Position numbers and translations under genes: made by a program. A stretch of 64,000 bases of DNA from Trissonchulus latispiculum (lineage: Eukaryota > Nematoda > Enoplea > Enoplida > Ironidae), in contig JASAND010006847.1 in the NCBI GenBank assembly GCA_030248195.1, positions 1-64,000 on the forward strand, given 5' to 3'. Positions 20,246 to 31,387 of the stretch are shown piece by piece. Each line of letters opens with the position of its first letter. Positions within the stretch are counted from its first letter, which is position 1. The notes below the pieces were generated by a model. The model saw only the letters and a list, made by a program, of their open reading frames with translations. It was not told the DNA's origin and did not search any database.

Positions 20246-20603
20246 GCGATCGAAAAAATTACAACTTCAATTTCGGTGTCTGTAACATCAAGTTAATAAA
20301 TTTTACTTCAAATTGGAATTAAATCTCAAAAATTATTGTTTTAACTGATATGTTTAATTTGTATTATCTTAAATTGATAATGTTCAATTTGTATTATGTT
20401 AGTAGGCAGGCCGCGATTATCATCTATTATCACTATTTTGAGTAATTTTACTTCTATTGCTTAATCTATATATTTTTACACTATTACGCTTTAGTATTTC
20501 GGAAGGATAAAATGAAGAAATTTTAGCGAAACTAGTGTGTAAGATATGTTTGACAAGGCAAAAACCAACTTTTAGATCTAGTTCCACTTAGCTTTTGGAA
20601 GAA
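20246..20603. other. AT-rich spacer, nothing recognised
   Basis: No gene, RNA or repeat boundary was seen in this interval. Confidence 0.5.
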
Positions 20604-20708
20604 ATCATTTCGGATCGCCGGATCGGATCGGATCGACCGATCCAGGACCCAGATCGGATCGGATCGGTTAAACTTTTAGCTGCCGATCCGATCCGATCCG
20701 ATCCGATC
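20604..20708. repeat. GATC-rich inverted pentanucleotide arrays
   Basis: A (GGATC)n array is followed, after a short spacer with TTAAACTTTTAGC, by a (GATCC)n array in the opposite sense, so the block can fold back on itself. It uses the same word as the large element at 59469-61245, but I see no flanking direct repeat here. Confidence 0.8.
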
Positions 20709-22119
20709 CACATCACTACTGTATTTTGCAATTACCATTCCGCATATATTTTTTGCGCCTGAGTTAACAATGCTTATTTGGTAAGAGGATACCCGTTGCC
20801 AGTTTGCTCATAGATTGTATATATTGGATTGTTTAGTCTAGAGGGCACAGATATTGAAACTGCTGAATAATAAGAACTTCCAGTCAGAATTTTAATCACC
20901 AGATTATGTTCCTCGCATTTGTCTGAGTAGTCTGAAGACTACTTAGGATTAGCATAGCAGGTGGTTTTCATGTCGTTGAAAATATGTTCGAAGTTTTATT
21001 CTAATATTAAATGTGCAATAATTATGTTTGAAACTGTGTAGTATGAGGATGTGATCTACCACAATTTTTGTATTATTGCATACAAAGCTGCTGTTCAAAG
21101 TGAAAATATCTAGTTTCGTTAGTTTTGTTAATTATGTAGTATACGTAATAATTTGGTTTTCTCGTTACGCAAGCCCATGAACATTATACATTTGTGCAAC
21201 ATTTTCGCTCTTAATTTTTTGAGTGAAGATAGTTTAACTATTTTTAGTTTCTCAACCGATTTAACAGATTTGAAAAACATTGAATGTTACTGTTACTGTT
21301 TAAATAATAAATACTGTTTAGATACTGTTAAAAAGCCAGAAAGTTTTAGTTCGGGAAATATTTAGTTCAGGTTTAAGTTCAAGAAATAAATCAAAAGGTT
21401 TAGTGACGGGCTTTTGACATTTTTAAACGTAAAGATATCTGATGTAGTTGGCAGTCTTTGTGAACATAGATGAGCATGAGCTTGAGGTTGTTTCCGTTAA
21501 AAGTTCAAGTTTGCAACTTAATCTTTCTGTTTTCATGGACAGCAAATAGTTTTTTAACAGAACGTCAACGTTCCTTTTTGTAGGGTATTGGGTTATAGCT
21601 TCCGTATGTGGGTGAGCATGCCTAGGTTAGGACCTACATTTGTCAGTTCAAATATGCTTCCTGTTTGTTACAGGATAGAGAAATTGTGGTGGATCTGGAC
21701 AATAACTGAGATATATACATATATTGGAATAATATTACCTGTGTTCATAACGGGATCGAACATAAGGCTATACGATTACACAATGCTTAATGAAGTCATG
21801 ATAATAACGTCTCGCTCATGGGTCATGTGGGTTATGTTACATTTGTCTATAATAGTTACCATTATGTTTGCCCCAATGATTTATATAAGCATAGACTGTC
21901 AATGCAAAAATGTGTAATGAATTCGAAAATCACTGATACTCTGTATAGCCCGGTTCACGATGCTGTGCTTTGTGTTTTGTGCCTTATGCTAGGGAGAGAG
22001 TGCTTTGTGCTTTCTGCTCAGGAGACAGAAAACAGGTGATTCATGATGAGAAAGCACAATATCAAAAGCAAGTTCAAGGAAGCAAGTTTGGGGTATTCAA
22101 AATTTAGATATTTTGCTAG
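20709..22119. other. AT-rich sequence, no gene seen
   Basis: Small open frames only. The longest (21588-21917, 109 codons) is hydrophobic, with no recognised family or flanking gene structure, and I do not call it. Confidence 0.45.
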
Positions 22120-22400
22120 GGGAATTTTCATAGTTTAAGCTCAGTTGCAAGAAAACTCAATGCAAAATTGAAAAATTTCGTGTCAGCGTACATTTGGCGG
22201 TTTTTGTGGAGCATTAAGACCTGTTGAGTCAATTCCAAAATATGTGCCTCAGCCCACACCCACATGTCCTGCTTATTATAGTGTGGAAAGCAAAGCCCAG
22301 GTCACAAAAAATTTGGCTGATTTGAGTTTTGCGAAATTGATGTTAAAATATTGATGGTCTCTATATTTAGCCGATCTGTCAGAAAATGCCTAAAACTCAT
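22120..22400. repeat. Dispersed repeat family R1, copy B
   Basis: A diverged copy sharing CAGTTGCAAGAAAACT, AATTTCGTGTCAGCG and TTAAGACCTGTTGAGTC with 53770-53880, and the ATTTAGCCGAT..TGTCAGAAAAT motif with copy A. It sits directly before R3 copy 2. Confidence 0.65.
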
Positions 22401-22407
22401 ATAAATG

Positions 22408-22722
22408 TACTGATAATCATTGCTTTTTATTTGAGTCTGTTCGGCAGTGATGCACCGTTGTCAATTTCAGTATTCCTGCCAAATTTGATATTCGGCTTCA
22501 TGGATATATCATGTCTGAATGATTAATTAAAGTGACTGTAAATAAGCTTCGAAGACAGTGAACTTCAAAATTTTGATGCGCTTAGCTTTTAAATAAGTTT
22601 TTCTTTTGATCCTCTCTAGCAGTTCATATATATAAAGTTCCATTCTGACGTATCGACTCGTCCACATCTTTTCTTAACTGATCGCACCATTTCTTAGTCC
22701 CACGAGTTTAAAATTCGCTTAT
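22408..22722 (+). repeat. Dispersed repeat R3, copy 2
   Basis: Direct-orientation partner of 19950-20245, about 2.46 kb away, with small insertions such as AAGTTTTTCTTTTGATCC. Confidence 0.8.
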
Positions 22723-22894
22723 GGTGACGGCGATGGCTCACAACTACGAATTACGTATTAAACTTGCTGCTAATACTGCGCGTTGGCCGGTGCGGCCAAA
22801 GGCTCAGTCAATGGCCAGCCATTGGTCGACCAACTCATTGGTCGTTTTTTTGGTCTATATCATTATATTATGTTAGGTCAAAATTTTTTTGCTA

Positions 22895-23040
22895 TTCTTT
22901 GCTAATTTTCTTAGTTCTATAATCTCAAGTGAACCTACTGAATATAAGCTTTAAAACGATGTATAAAGCTCTTTCTAACTCCCAAAATTGCGAAACTTAT
23001 AGCGTTTGTAAAATTACTACAAAAACCCTGCACCTTAAGG
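22895..23040 (+). repeat. Dispersed repeat R2, copy 1
   Basis: Shares ATAAGCTTTAAAACGATGTA, AAAGCTCTTTCTAACTCCC and GCACCTTAAGG, in order, with 54060-54180. Confidence 0.75.
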
Positions 23041-24299
23041 ATTAAAACTAATTTTTCTAGTTATTTATAGTTATCCATCCGAAATTTAGTACTTCCTGGT
23101 TTTAAAGTTTTGAACTCACTTTCAGCTGTCTTGATTCTGTCGGAAACAATTATGTTTAGATAATGACAGAACTATGAGAAAGGGATGGTTTACTTGAGCT
23201 TAATTTAAATCTAAATTGTATATGTAATGGAAAAAGGATTTAGAAAATTAAATTCCTGTAACTAGGGAAAAGAATACGTTTTTAGTGTTTAAACCTTAGG
23301 TACCAAGTGCATTGTGTATAAATGTCATACTGTTCGAATTGCCTGTATTAACGTAACTCATTGCCGGATTAGTCAGGATTATACCCTCTACCCACTTATG
23401 TGGCACTTTACAACAATTACCCACGATGAAAGACTCTGCCTTTTCCTTGTCCATTCACCTAAAACGTTTAAAACGACAACAACTTCAATTAATATTCATT
23501 ACAATTACATACCTACACAAAAGACTCCACAAAATATAACCACAAAAATTACTTTATTCTTTAACCTGAAACAACAAAAATGCGCATATTAACTAAATTA
23601 TTTCATCTACTTCCTGCGTATTTTATGAGTGTATTCCTCCTCCTTTCTATCTCCTTTCTGTTTCTTCTTCAGACCATTCATTTGAAGGCAAGGGAAAGCT
23701 TTGCACTAACTCAGCGTAGTACTTAAGTGAGAATATGCACAGAGGGGGCTAGCTCCTGAGAAATGAAAATAAAAATGAAAACAAAACTTAGGTAACTTAA
23801 GTAACTTAGGTAGTTTAAAATCGTAGGTAAGATAATATTTGTTTTAACTTACGTACGTCGTATGTAGCTTAGTTATTACAGAGGTATTTATTTTTAGTTA
23901 AGGTCGCTACTGGACCACAAAGGTATGTCTCTTTTGCTTTCTACTGAGCAAAAGAAACTCTTTCTTCAAGCCGCCACGAGGTTTGAAGCGGCCGCTGGAG
24001 GACCAAGTTTTGAAAATATAGGAGCTTCTGTTTATCGCGAATTGATGAGCTCCAGCCGTGACCCATAAAATTCGACACCAAAAATCGGCCTTTGCCCATC
24101 CATCTTTTCAAATTAGGGGTCACCTGTCCTCATCAATTCCAGGGTCCTCCAGCCGCCAGGCTGCCGTAGGTCACGACTCGGCAGCCCAATAGAAAAACGT
24201 GATCACGACCAGACAGCCAATCAGCTGTTAGAAGCTGTAAGGCCAACCCCCTGATGGGGTCTCGACTGACAACAGAAGCTTTCAGTCAGTGCTTGGCTG
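23041..24299. other. No gene seen
   Basis: AT-rich to about 23940, then more GC-rich. An 11-bp inverted pair, GCTGGAGGACC (about 23994-24004) and its complement near 24149-24159, is the only structure noted. Confidence 0.45.
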
Positions 24300-25131
24300 G
24301 CAGTTGGAGAGAGAGGTCGGTCTCTCTCCCCTTAGAATTATTGATGCTATGTTCGCCCCCATTTCGTCCGTATGTTCCCGGGGGAGATGTGTTTTGCGCC
24401 AGTTATACGGAGGCCTGAACATAAGCATCTCCCTCCTTCCCCCCTGTCCCCTTAGGGTTTTTATTTTAGGTACCTCCAGCCAGGCACTCACGTTTCTGGC
24501 CGCCCCCGTGAGCCCATATGTCTTCGGACGGCTCACGGGGTGCACTGCTTTTGACCCGGGGACCCTTATGCCTAAAAGGCGGTCCCCGGGTCCCTCCACT
24601 TCTATTATTTCCCGGGGTCTCCGGAACCCGGAAGACCACTTTTGCAGCATTTGTCGGGCCCAGTGCCCTTTATTTTTTCTTATATATCTGTACTTGTGAG
24701 GGTGTGGGCCTTTCGCCCCACCCTCTAGGGCATTTTTGATGGGGTTTTCACTTTGCCTCAAGTGGTTTGCGAGCAGTCGAACCTCGCAAACTACACATGT
24801 CAAAAAACGTTTTCTTAAAATCACCACTGTTTCCGTTTTCTGTGTTCTTCCCTAAAAAGGTCCTTTTGGCCCTATTTCCAGGTAAACATTTGCAAGTTTA
24901 CGTCCTTCAAACCCAGTCCAAAACCGTCAGTTTCACCTTTTGTCCCTCTCAGTTTTCATCCCAAAATCAATTTTAACACCCTAAAATCTAGATAAATTTG
25001 GGTAGTTAGTTTTAGGGGAGGACCCTTACCTACCCACCTTGAGAAAGGGGAGTTAGGCCACTCCCCGGGAGTAGGTCTTTCAGGTTAGGAACCCCCTTTA
25101 ACCCCACAGCCGGTAACTAGAGTTGCCGGCC
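24300..25131. other. GC-rich chain of strong hairpins upstream of the recombinase
   Basis: Successive inverted repeats: 24306-24314/24321-24329 (9 bp); 24504-24514/24530-24540 (CCCCGTGAGCC, 11 bp); 24553-24564/24581-24592 (GACCCGGGGACC, 12 bp); 24698-24709/24715-24725 (11 bp with one bulge); 24765-24773/24783-24791 (GTTTGCGAG, 9 bp); 25047-25052/25061-25066 (6 bp); 25109-25118/25121-25130 (9 of 10). Open frames on both strands (24289-24699 and 24827-24282) are probably by-products of the GC content. Function unknown. Confidence 0.6.
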
Positions 25132-25270
25132 ATGCTTTTCTGTTGCGTTCGAAAATTAACTGTCGTAACAATGTCCTGTTTTTAATCATTGCCGGCTTAA
25201 AACATAAGGTCTCAAAAACATCCTAAAACCTAGTTCTCTTTAAATCTTGTTTAATCTCTAATTATCAAGA

Positions 25271-25819
25271 TTGTGAGACACTTCGCCACACTATTGTTCT
25301 CTTTGGGCACTGACCTTAGATAAATATTAGGAAAGGGTTTAACTGTAATGTTGAAAGAGGGGGCCATAGTTACAAAAATAGAAGTATTTTAGTGCGTTTA
25401 TTGTATATTTGTTATTTTTTATCTTCGTTAAACTTTTATAAAATATTAATAATATAGAAGTATTAATTCATAAATGAAAAATAAATTTGCCACTAATTTA
25501 AATTACAAAATTGTCTTTATTTTCCTTATAAGAAGATGATTTAAAAGCAGAAAAAGTTTGCAGACAAAACCTATAGTTTCAAATTGACACTAGCCAAAAA
25601 TGGTACTTTTCAGTGTTAGCATTTCTTTAGAAGTTTAGAGAAACAGTAGAAAACTTTATTGGTTATTGCTTTATTGCAGCAGTGAAAAACCGTCTCACAT
25701 TTAATACATACTTAATCCTGCCCCCTTCTTTTCCTTCTCGTATCCAATTGAGTGCAAAAGCCATTCCCTTTTGTATTTACAAAGAGAGCAATTAAAGTGT
25801 GGCGAAGTGTCCCACTACC
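25271..25819. mobile_element. 549-bp inverted-repeat element with 11-bp direct repeats
   Basis: The left end TTGTGAGACACTTCGCCACAC and the complement of the right end, GTGGGACACTTCGCCACAC, match at 18 of 19 positions; similarity continues into TGTTCTCTTTG. The element is bounded by direct repeats AATTATCAAGA (25260-25270 and 25820-25830). No coding sequence is inside. It is a non-autonomous element of unassigned class; an 11-bp duplication is long for a cut-and-paste transposon. Confidence 0.65.
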
Positions 25820-25830
25820 AATTATCAAGA

Positions 25831-26228
25831 CTTTAACAGGAGAATGCCGGCTCCCCTTTAAACTAAAGCTGTTCTTAGCCGTTTTTGTAGTAATAATTGG
25901 TGGTTATGTACGAGTCATAAGCATTATTCTAATTTGCATAATTGACTGCTTGTGCAACGTTTTAGTTGCATAAGCGTCACTCTACGGCTTCCCCTCGCAC
26001 AGAGCGGTTTTCCCTCCCAACCCACCCATATGAAGTTGCTTATGCTTCAAGTCCCGATTGGGCACGAGTAGATTACTGTATCTCAATTTTCACAGTCGCT
26101 ATGACCCTTGATTCATAGAATACTAATATGAAAACCAATTCGCTAGTCTACCTTTTCAGTTTGAATGATTATGATACGTTAATGCAGTGCAATGTTAAAC
26201 GTTTGACTGTTAAACTTAATTGTTTTAG
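25831..26228. other. Putative intron or 5' region of the recombinase gene
   Basis: No frame is open into the recombinase from here. The sequence ends in TTAATTGTTTTAG, a plausible splice acceptor directly before the recombinase frame. Confidence 0.45.
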
Positions 26229-27253
26229 ATATACTAAGTCACAGAAGCCCGCCATCCAATGATAATCCTCAACTTTCGTCCCTCCGGAGTCGTTTAGATT
26301 CATATCTCATCACAGCCCACGCGTCATCGACCACCCAGCAGTACGCCCGCGGTTTCTCGCAGTTCAGCGCTTGGTGTGCTGAGCATGGTTTAGATGCACT
26401 GCCCGTTTCTTTGGATACAGTGGATCTCTATTTAGTCCACCAGGCAGAAAAAGGGCTATGTGCGTCCTCAATTAATCAAACATATTGCAGTATCGTTTGG
26501 GCCCACAGGCTGGCGGGCTTGTCCCTGCCAAGATCAGATTCTGCCAACCTCATCATAGAGTCAAGCCGGCGATCCGCCTCCAATTCTCGACAGCGGCAGA
26601 AGGATCCTTTGCCTCTCCAGACACTCAAATCATTATGTAGGGCCGTGCAACCGGAGGCGGACATGGTCCAATTTCGAACTGCAGTGATGGCATCAGTCGG
26701 ATACTACGGGTTCTTACGCTTCCAGGAACTCCAAAATCTGCGATTTCGGGATGTCAGTTTCGAGTCTGATTCCTTGTCATTGTACATCGAACAGAGTAAG
26801 ACTGATCCGTATCGCCGCGGAAATCAAGTAACCTTAGGGAAATCTGGCGACGTGGATTGCCCTTACACTCTGCTCAGTAAGTACCTCGCCATGGCCCAGT
26901 CTTTTTTCAGCAGCGAAGTCTTCATTTTTTGCAAACTCCATCATACCCGCAGCGGATCTTTCAAGTTTTTGCCTGGAACTAAGCTCTCGCACTCGACTGC
27001 CATGTCCAATTTTCGTTCTGCTCTCTCCGCCATTGGCGTTGATAATCCCAAACGTTTCGGGCTTCATAGCCTCCGTAGTGGAGGAGCCTCACTCGCCGCC
27101 AATTCGGGTGTCTCTTTGGACCTTCTTCAGAAACATGGCCGCTGGTTAAGTGCTTCATCCCGTGATTGCTATATACAGGACGATCATCATCGGAGGCTCA
27201 GCGTCACTTGCTCTATGTTTGCTCACCCTGCTTCGACGGAGGAAGCTACCTAG
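26229..27253 (+). CDS. Tyrosine recombinase (phage-integrase superfamily)
   Basis: The frame is open from a TTTTAG acceptor-like site (26227-26228) to TAG at 27251-27253, about 340 codons. No in-frame ATG is visible at its start, so an upstream exon is likely. About 60 residues before Leu26411 form the end of a core-binding domain (TTQQYARGFSQFSAWCAEHG). Numbering from 26411, the catalytic set is complete: R103 in GFLRFQEL, K130 in EQSKTDPYRRG, H219-xx-R222 in LHSLRSGGAS, H242 in KHGRW, and Y254 in RDCYIQD. It should cut and join DNA through a 3'-phosphotyrosine. Families with such enzymes in animals are DIRS/Ngaro retrotransposons and Cryptons. No RT or RNase H was found nearby, which favours a Crypton-like or domesticated gene. 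There are no stops or frameshifts, so it may be functional. Confidence 0.88.
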
Positions 27254-28744
27254 CTTTGTGTTCATCTGTTTCCTACAGTATTTGTTTTCTTTTCGCGTTG
27301 CTATTGTATTTCTGTTTCTTCTGCGCTAACCCTTTCTTGCTACTAACCTGTTTCTTTCTTGGCCTTCTTTTTGTTGATGCCATGTTTGTTATTTCCATGT
27401 GCTACTGTGCTGTTCTATATGGGTGTCGTTTCGATGTGCCTTTCTGTCGCGCCGTTTTGTGCCTTACCGTTCTGTGCCGTTCTGCCCCCCTGCGTGCCGC
27501 TCTACGTGCCGTTCTCTACGTGCCGTTCTGTCCTATGTTGTTCTATTAAAACTGACATTACATTGTAAGCGATGACAAGTACATAACCAAGGTTATTCAC
27601 CAACGGAGAATAATTGTTAAAACAGCAATTATAATCCCCCATTGGCTTTTACGCAAATAAAAGGAAATAACACACGGGCGATCACGTGGGAATGGCCATT
27701 TCTGGGCCATTCCCGGAATAGAATGCACGCACTCACACCGTAGCTAGATGATAGTTCGGAATTAGTTCAAGTTAGGTTAGCATTACGGGAATTAGCCCCA
27801 AATTAGTAATATTTGTTTAGGATATTAATTGTGATGTATGAATGTGGGCTCCTCATGGAAACTCCTCCAGTTGAGGTTGTGAGTGAAGCCTGGAATGCGT
27901 GAAGTGTGAATGTGGCATGAATGCGGTGTGAACGTGTCTGCATAATTGTAGTTGTATAACTGTCAATGAATGTCTGACTTTGTATGTGTGAAGACGAGTA
28001 ACTGTAGTTGTATGAATGACCTTGCGTGAATGGAATGTGTGAGAATTGTGTGTTTGCAGTAATTAGAATGAAAGGTGTGCATGCTGTATGACTATAACAG
28101 TATACGTGGGACTGCTCATGTAAACCCCTCGCGGAGGTCTAGAGTATAGTCCGTAGGGCAATAGTTAGTTGAGCAATAATATTAGGTAGTAATTAGTCTA
28201 TAATAACCAGAACATATATTGTAACTAGTCAGTTTATATTAGCAGGTTAGGAGTAGGTAAAACCGTTAGTGTTAGTTAGTAATAGTAATTATAGTTTGTA
28301 TTAGTAGTTACAGTTAGTATTTGTAATATTAGTTAGGACTGGTAATATCAGTTAGTACATGTTAGTCCGGTTAGGTTTAGGATTCTAATTTGTATGTGTG
28401 TCTTCGGTATGGCGATGCGGTTTGTGGCGGAGGCGTGGGAATCGTGGGCCCGGTATTGTCAACTCCTCTGCAAAGAGGGTATCATGCATCATCAGTTCAT
28501 GCTGACGGTGGACGGCAGATAAGGTGGTAAAACCCCCGTCACTCACTCATGGCAGAGACTTGATTGGGAATGGGTCCCTGTCGGGTACAAGAGTCACCGT
28601 CAATAAGCATCCGGGTAGAGGGACGCTTTGACTTCGGTCTTAGTGTCTTGTAGACGGGGAAGCTTGGACTCGTGGCTCCCATGGCCAATTCCACAGACCT
28701 CAGGACTGCACTGTAAAACACATTATTGCAGATTAAAGTTATTT
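27254..28744. other. Downstream flank of the recombinase; hairpins only
   Basis: No further gene. A perfect 10-bp inverted repeat GGGAATGGCC (27688-27697/27705-27714, 7-nt loop) and a weaker ATAATTG pair (27610-27616/27626-27632) were noted. From about 28150 the sequence becomes monotonous TTAGT/AGTAAT-type low complexity. Confidence 0.55.
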
Positions 28745-28813
28745 AGATTGACCTCAGAGGCCCGCATAAGTCACCTTATCTAAGGTGCGGGTCCTCTGCA
28801 AGAAGGTCAATCT
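28745..28813. repeat. Compound hairpin
   Basis: The outer 10-bp stem AGATTGACCT/AGGTCAATCT encloses a second stem (CAGAGG-CCCGCA against TGCGGG-TCCTCTG), with CCTTATCTAAGG at the tip. No flanking direct repeat was found. Confidence 0.7.
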
Positions 28814-29103
28814 ACGGTTGTTTAGTTAAGGTTCTAGGCCCAGTTTAGGAGTTTAGGTAACCTCATTTGCATATTTGTCATAATATGGTTTAGGAGCCAA
28901 ATATTAGGTTACATTAGGTTATCAGCTCAGGTTAAGGTTATAATTATTGTTATTAGTCTTGTTTGGGCCTGTGAAATTTAGAATAGGCCTCAGTTGGTAA
29001 CAGTTAGTCCATAATGGTTGTAATCGGTAATAATAGGAATTATACTGTTCAGTAGCCATATTTGTGTTCTTAGCATACATTATTAGTCAGTATTAGTAAT
29101 TAG

Positions 29104-29104
<1 letters not shown>

Positions 29105-29175
<71 letters not shown>
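29105..29175. repeat. (TA)n microsatellite
   Basis: About 35 uninterrupted TA dinucleotides. Confidence 0.98.
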
Positions 29176-29177
<2 letters not shown>

Positions 29178-30588
29178 TAAGCTAGACAGTACGTAGCAGT
29201 TTAAATTAGGTTAGTTATTGATAGTTCCAGGTTCATAGTTGGTGCTGATTAGTGCATACGTGAATCCATGCCCAAAGAGGCTCGGTCAGAGCCTCATTTG
29301 CATATTTGGCCAAAACGTCCAAATTGGCCACAATCGTGGCCAGTGTTCTCCGTTTCGTCAGTACAGCACCCAAAATCGTTGGTTTTCCTCTGTTTTTAAT
29401 GGTTTTCAACCTAAAAACACAAAATAACATTTTACACGCTATACAACACAATTCGGGTCCTGAACCCGCACGTAAAAGCCAATCGATCCGGATAATAGTT
29501 GCTGGGGTTTTAATCCCAACCACCTCTGTTTCTAATGGGTTTTAACCAATTTGATTCAGGTAGCCGACGTCTGCCCGAAGTTAGCTGCATCCTCTGCTGC
29601 TAAGATCTGCGGTCCTGCTCGATGCTCAGGCCGTGAAGTCAGATCAGTTCAGAGATCTCACGGCGCCTTGCCCTGTGTTTGAGTCTAAATCCGTGTCAGT
29701 CATTCGGGATCCGGTAGATCCTGTTGGTTTCTGTCAAACATATTCCGGAGAACTTGTTCAGTTTGGAATTATCAGTAGGTACTACTTTGACGCGCAGTCC
29801 ATGGCGGAAAGTCAGCGCAGACCAGCATAGACAATCAGCTAATCCTGAGTCCATTTCGGGAAACCTTATAGTCGAGTATTCTGTCAGAAACCTAAAAGCT
29901 AACCTCATGTTCAGCGGAATTTCAATCATCACCGTGCTCATTGTATCACAGAAGTCAAGCCTATAATCAGTTGACGTTGTATTTGGTGTTAATCTTGAGA
30001 TAATTATTGGAGTTAGCCTATCCGACCTTTCCGATCATCTCCGACACTCTCTCGGCCTGTAACTGCTATTGTCCTTTTAGAGACGGAAACTCTTCTCAAA
30101 ATTCAGTTATCTGGGCAGTCAATTACGCGGAGACGCTAGAACATAGCCAACCTCGCTCCCACCCGTTGTCGGATTATAAACTAACTGAATTCGTTCCTTG
30201 TGCGTGTTTCATGCCCTTTGGTGATCTGTGGAATCAGGCTTCCAGAGTTGGAAAAGGTCAGAGTGTGTACGTAAAAGCATAGTACAAACAGCCATGAAAT
30301 AACCCTAAAGTAGAGTGTTGAATCTAGCATATCTGATCTAGAAAACTATAATATATAGAGACTAATTCTGACAATCAGCAATGAAGGAATAGTGCATATA
30401 TCCTTCTCGTTTAAGCACCGTCGTGTAATAATAGATTTGTCTGTCTATGAATGTTAATACCTAGCGTTAATACTCCTCTACTTTGTTACGTTGTAGTTTC
30501 ATAATGCTTGCTCATTGAAACTGTATCATTCGTTGATTTTACTGCCTCTTGTACCATATCATTATCTATTGAGTTTGTAGTAGCTGTA
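29176..30588. other. No gene seen
   Basis: Short open frames without recognisable domains. The phrase CCTCATTTGCATATTTG occurs at about 28862 and again at about 29293, a minor direct repeat. Confidence 0.45.
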
Positions 30589-30596
30589 ATTCTTGA

Positions 30597-31379
30597 GGTG
30601 TCCTTTTAAAACGTCTAAAGTCAAAACGTCTAACGTTCATAACGTCTACCGACGAAACGTCTAAAGACGAAACGTCTACTGACAAAACGTCTAAATTTTC
30701 TAAATTTGTGTCACACGTTCAAAACGCCTAAAATCATTTTTAAAGAAAGCAAATCAGGTTTAATGTTATTTTGAAGTAAATGTATTTTAAAATCACATTA
30801 AATTACACTCCACGTCCAGTTTATTGTTTCATTTCAAACTGTGTTTAGTTTTTAAATATGTCTGAAATGCCAGGGTGTGCAAATGACTTGAAATATTTAT
30901 AAAATTTACAATTTACAATTTGCATTACACTTCTCAATTCTAGAAATTTTAGAACTCATGCTTAAAATTAATAAGTAATCAGCAATCAGTGAAGTCTATT
31001 GCACCATCTTTACTGATTACAGTCAGTAATCAGTATTCAGTAAATAATCAGTGAATAGTCAATGACTAGTCGAATTCTGATGCTAATGCAGAAATTAAGA
31101 AGTAAATTTGGGACAATGTCATGCCAGAACTTTAAATTCAAGATTTGGCAAGACCCTGTCACCCACACCCAAAGCGGCCTATAGGAAAACTGACCCAGAC
31201 CTATACAAAATAAGTAAAAATAATCACCAAAAGTTGGGAATGTTTAGACGTTTGAACGTGTGAAACAATTTTAGAAAAATTAGACGTTTTGTCACTAGAC
31301 TTTTCGTCGTTAGACATTTCGTCGGTAGACGTTATGAACGTTAGATGTTTTGACTTTAGACGTTTTTTGATAGGGAACC
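30597..31379. mobile_element. 783-bp foldback element with repeat-built TIRs and 8-bp TSD
   Basis: Inverted arms of about 125 bp lie at 30608-30732 and 31243-31366. Each arm is a run of 14-17 bp units sharing AACGTCTA (for example AAAACGTCTAAAGTC and GACGAAACGTCTA). The outermost bases, GGTGTCCTTTT on the left and the complement GGTTCCCTATC on the right, extend the symmetry. Direct repeats ATTCTTGA flank the element (30589-30596 and 31380-31387). The core is AT-rich and non-coding, with several ATCAGTAA-type words at 30970-31075. Long TIRs with internal tandem repeats plus an 8-bp duplication resemble foldback/Galileo-like (P superfamily) elements; that classification is inference. Confidence 0.85.
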
Positions 31380-31387
31380 ATTCTTGA

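Noticed and set aside
21588..21917. 109-codon hydrophobic frame as a membrane protein gene
   Set aside because: AT-rich random hydrophobicity; no splice sites, conserved motif or neighbouring exon was seen.
24282..24827. 181-codon minus-strand frame
   Set aside because: Sits across the hairpin chain in GC-rich DNA with an open frame also on the other strand; no recognisable domain.
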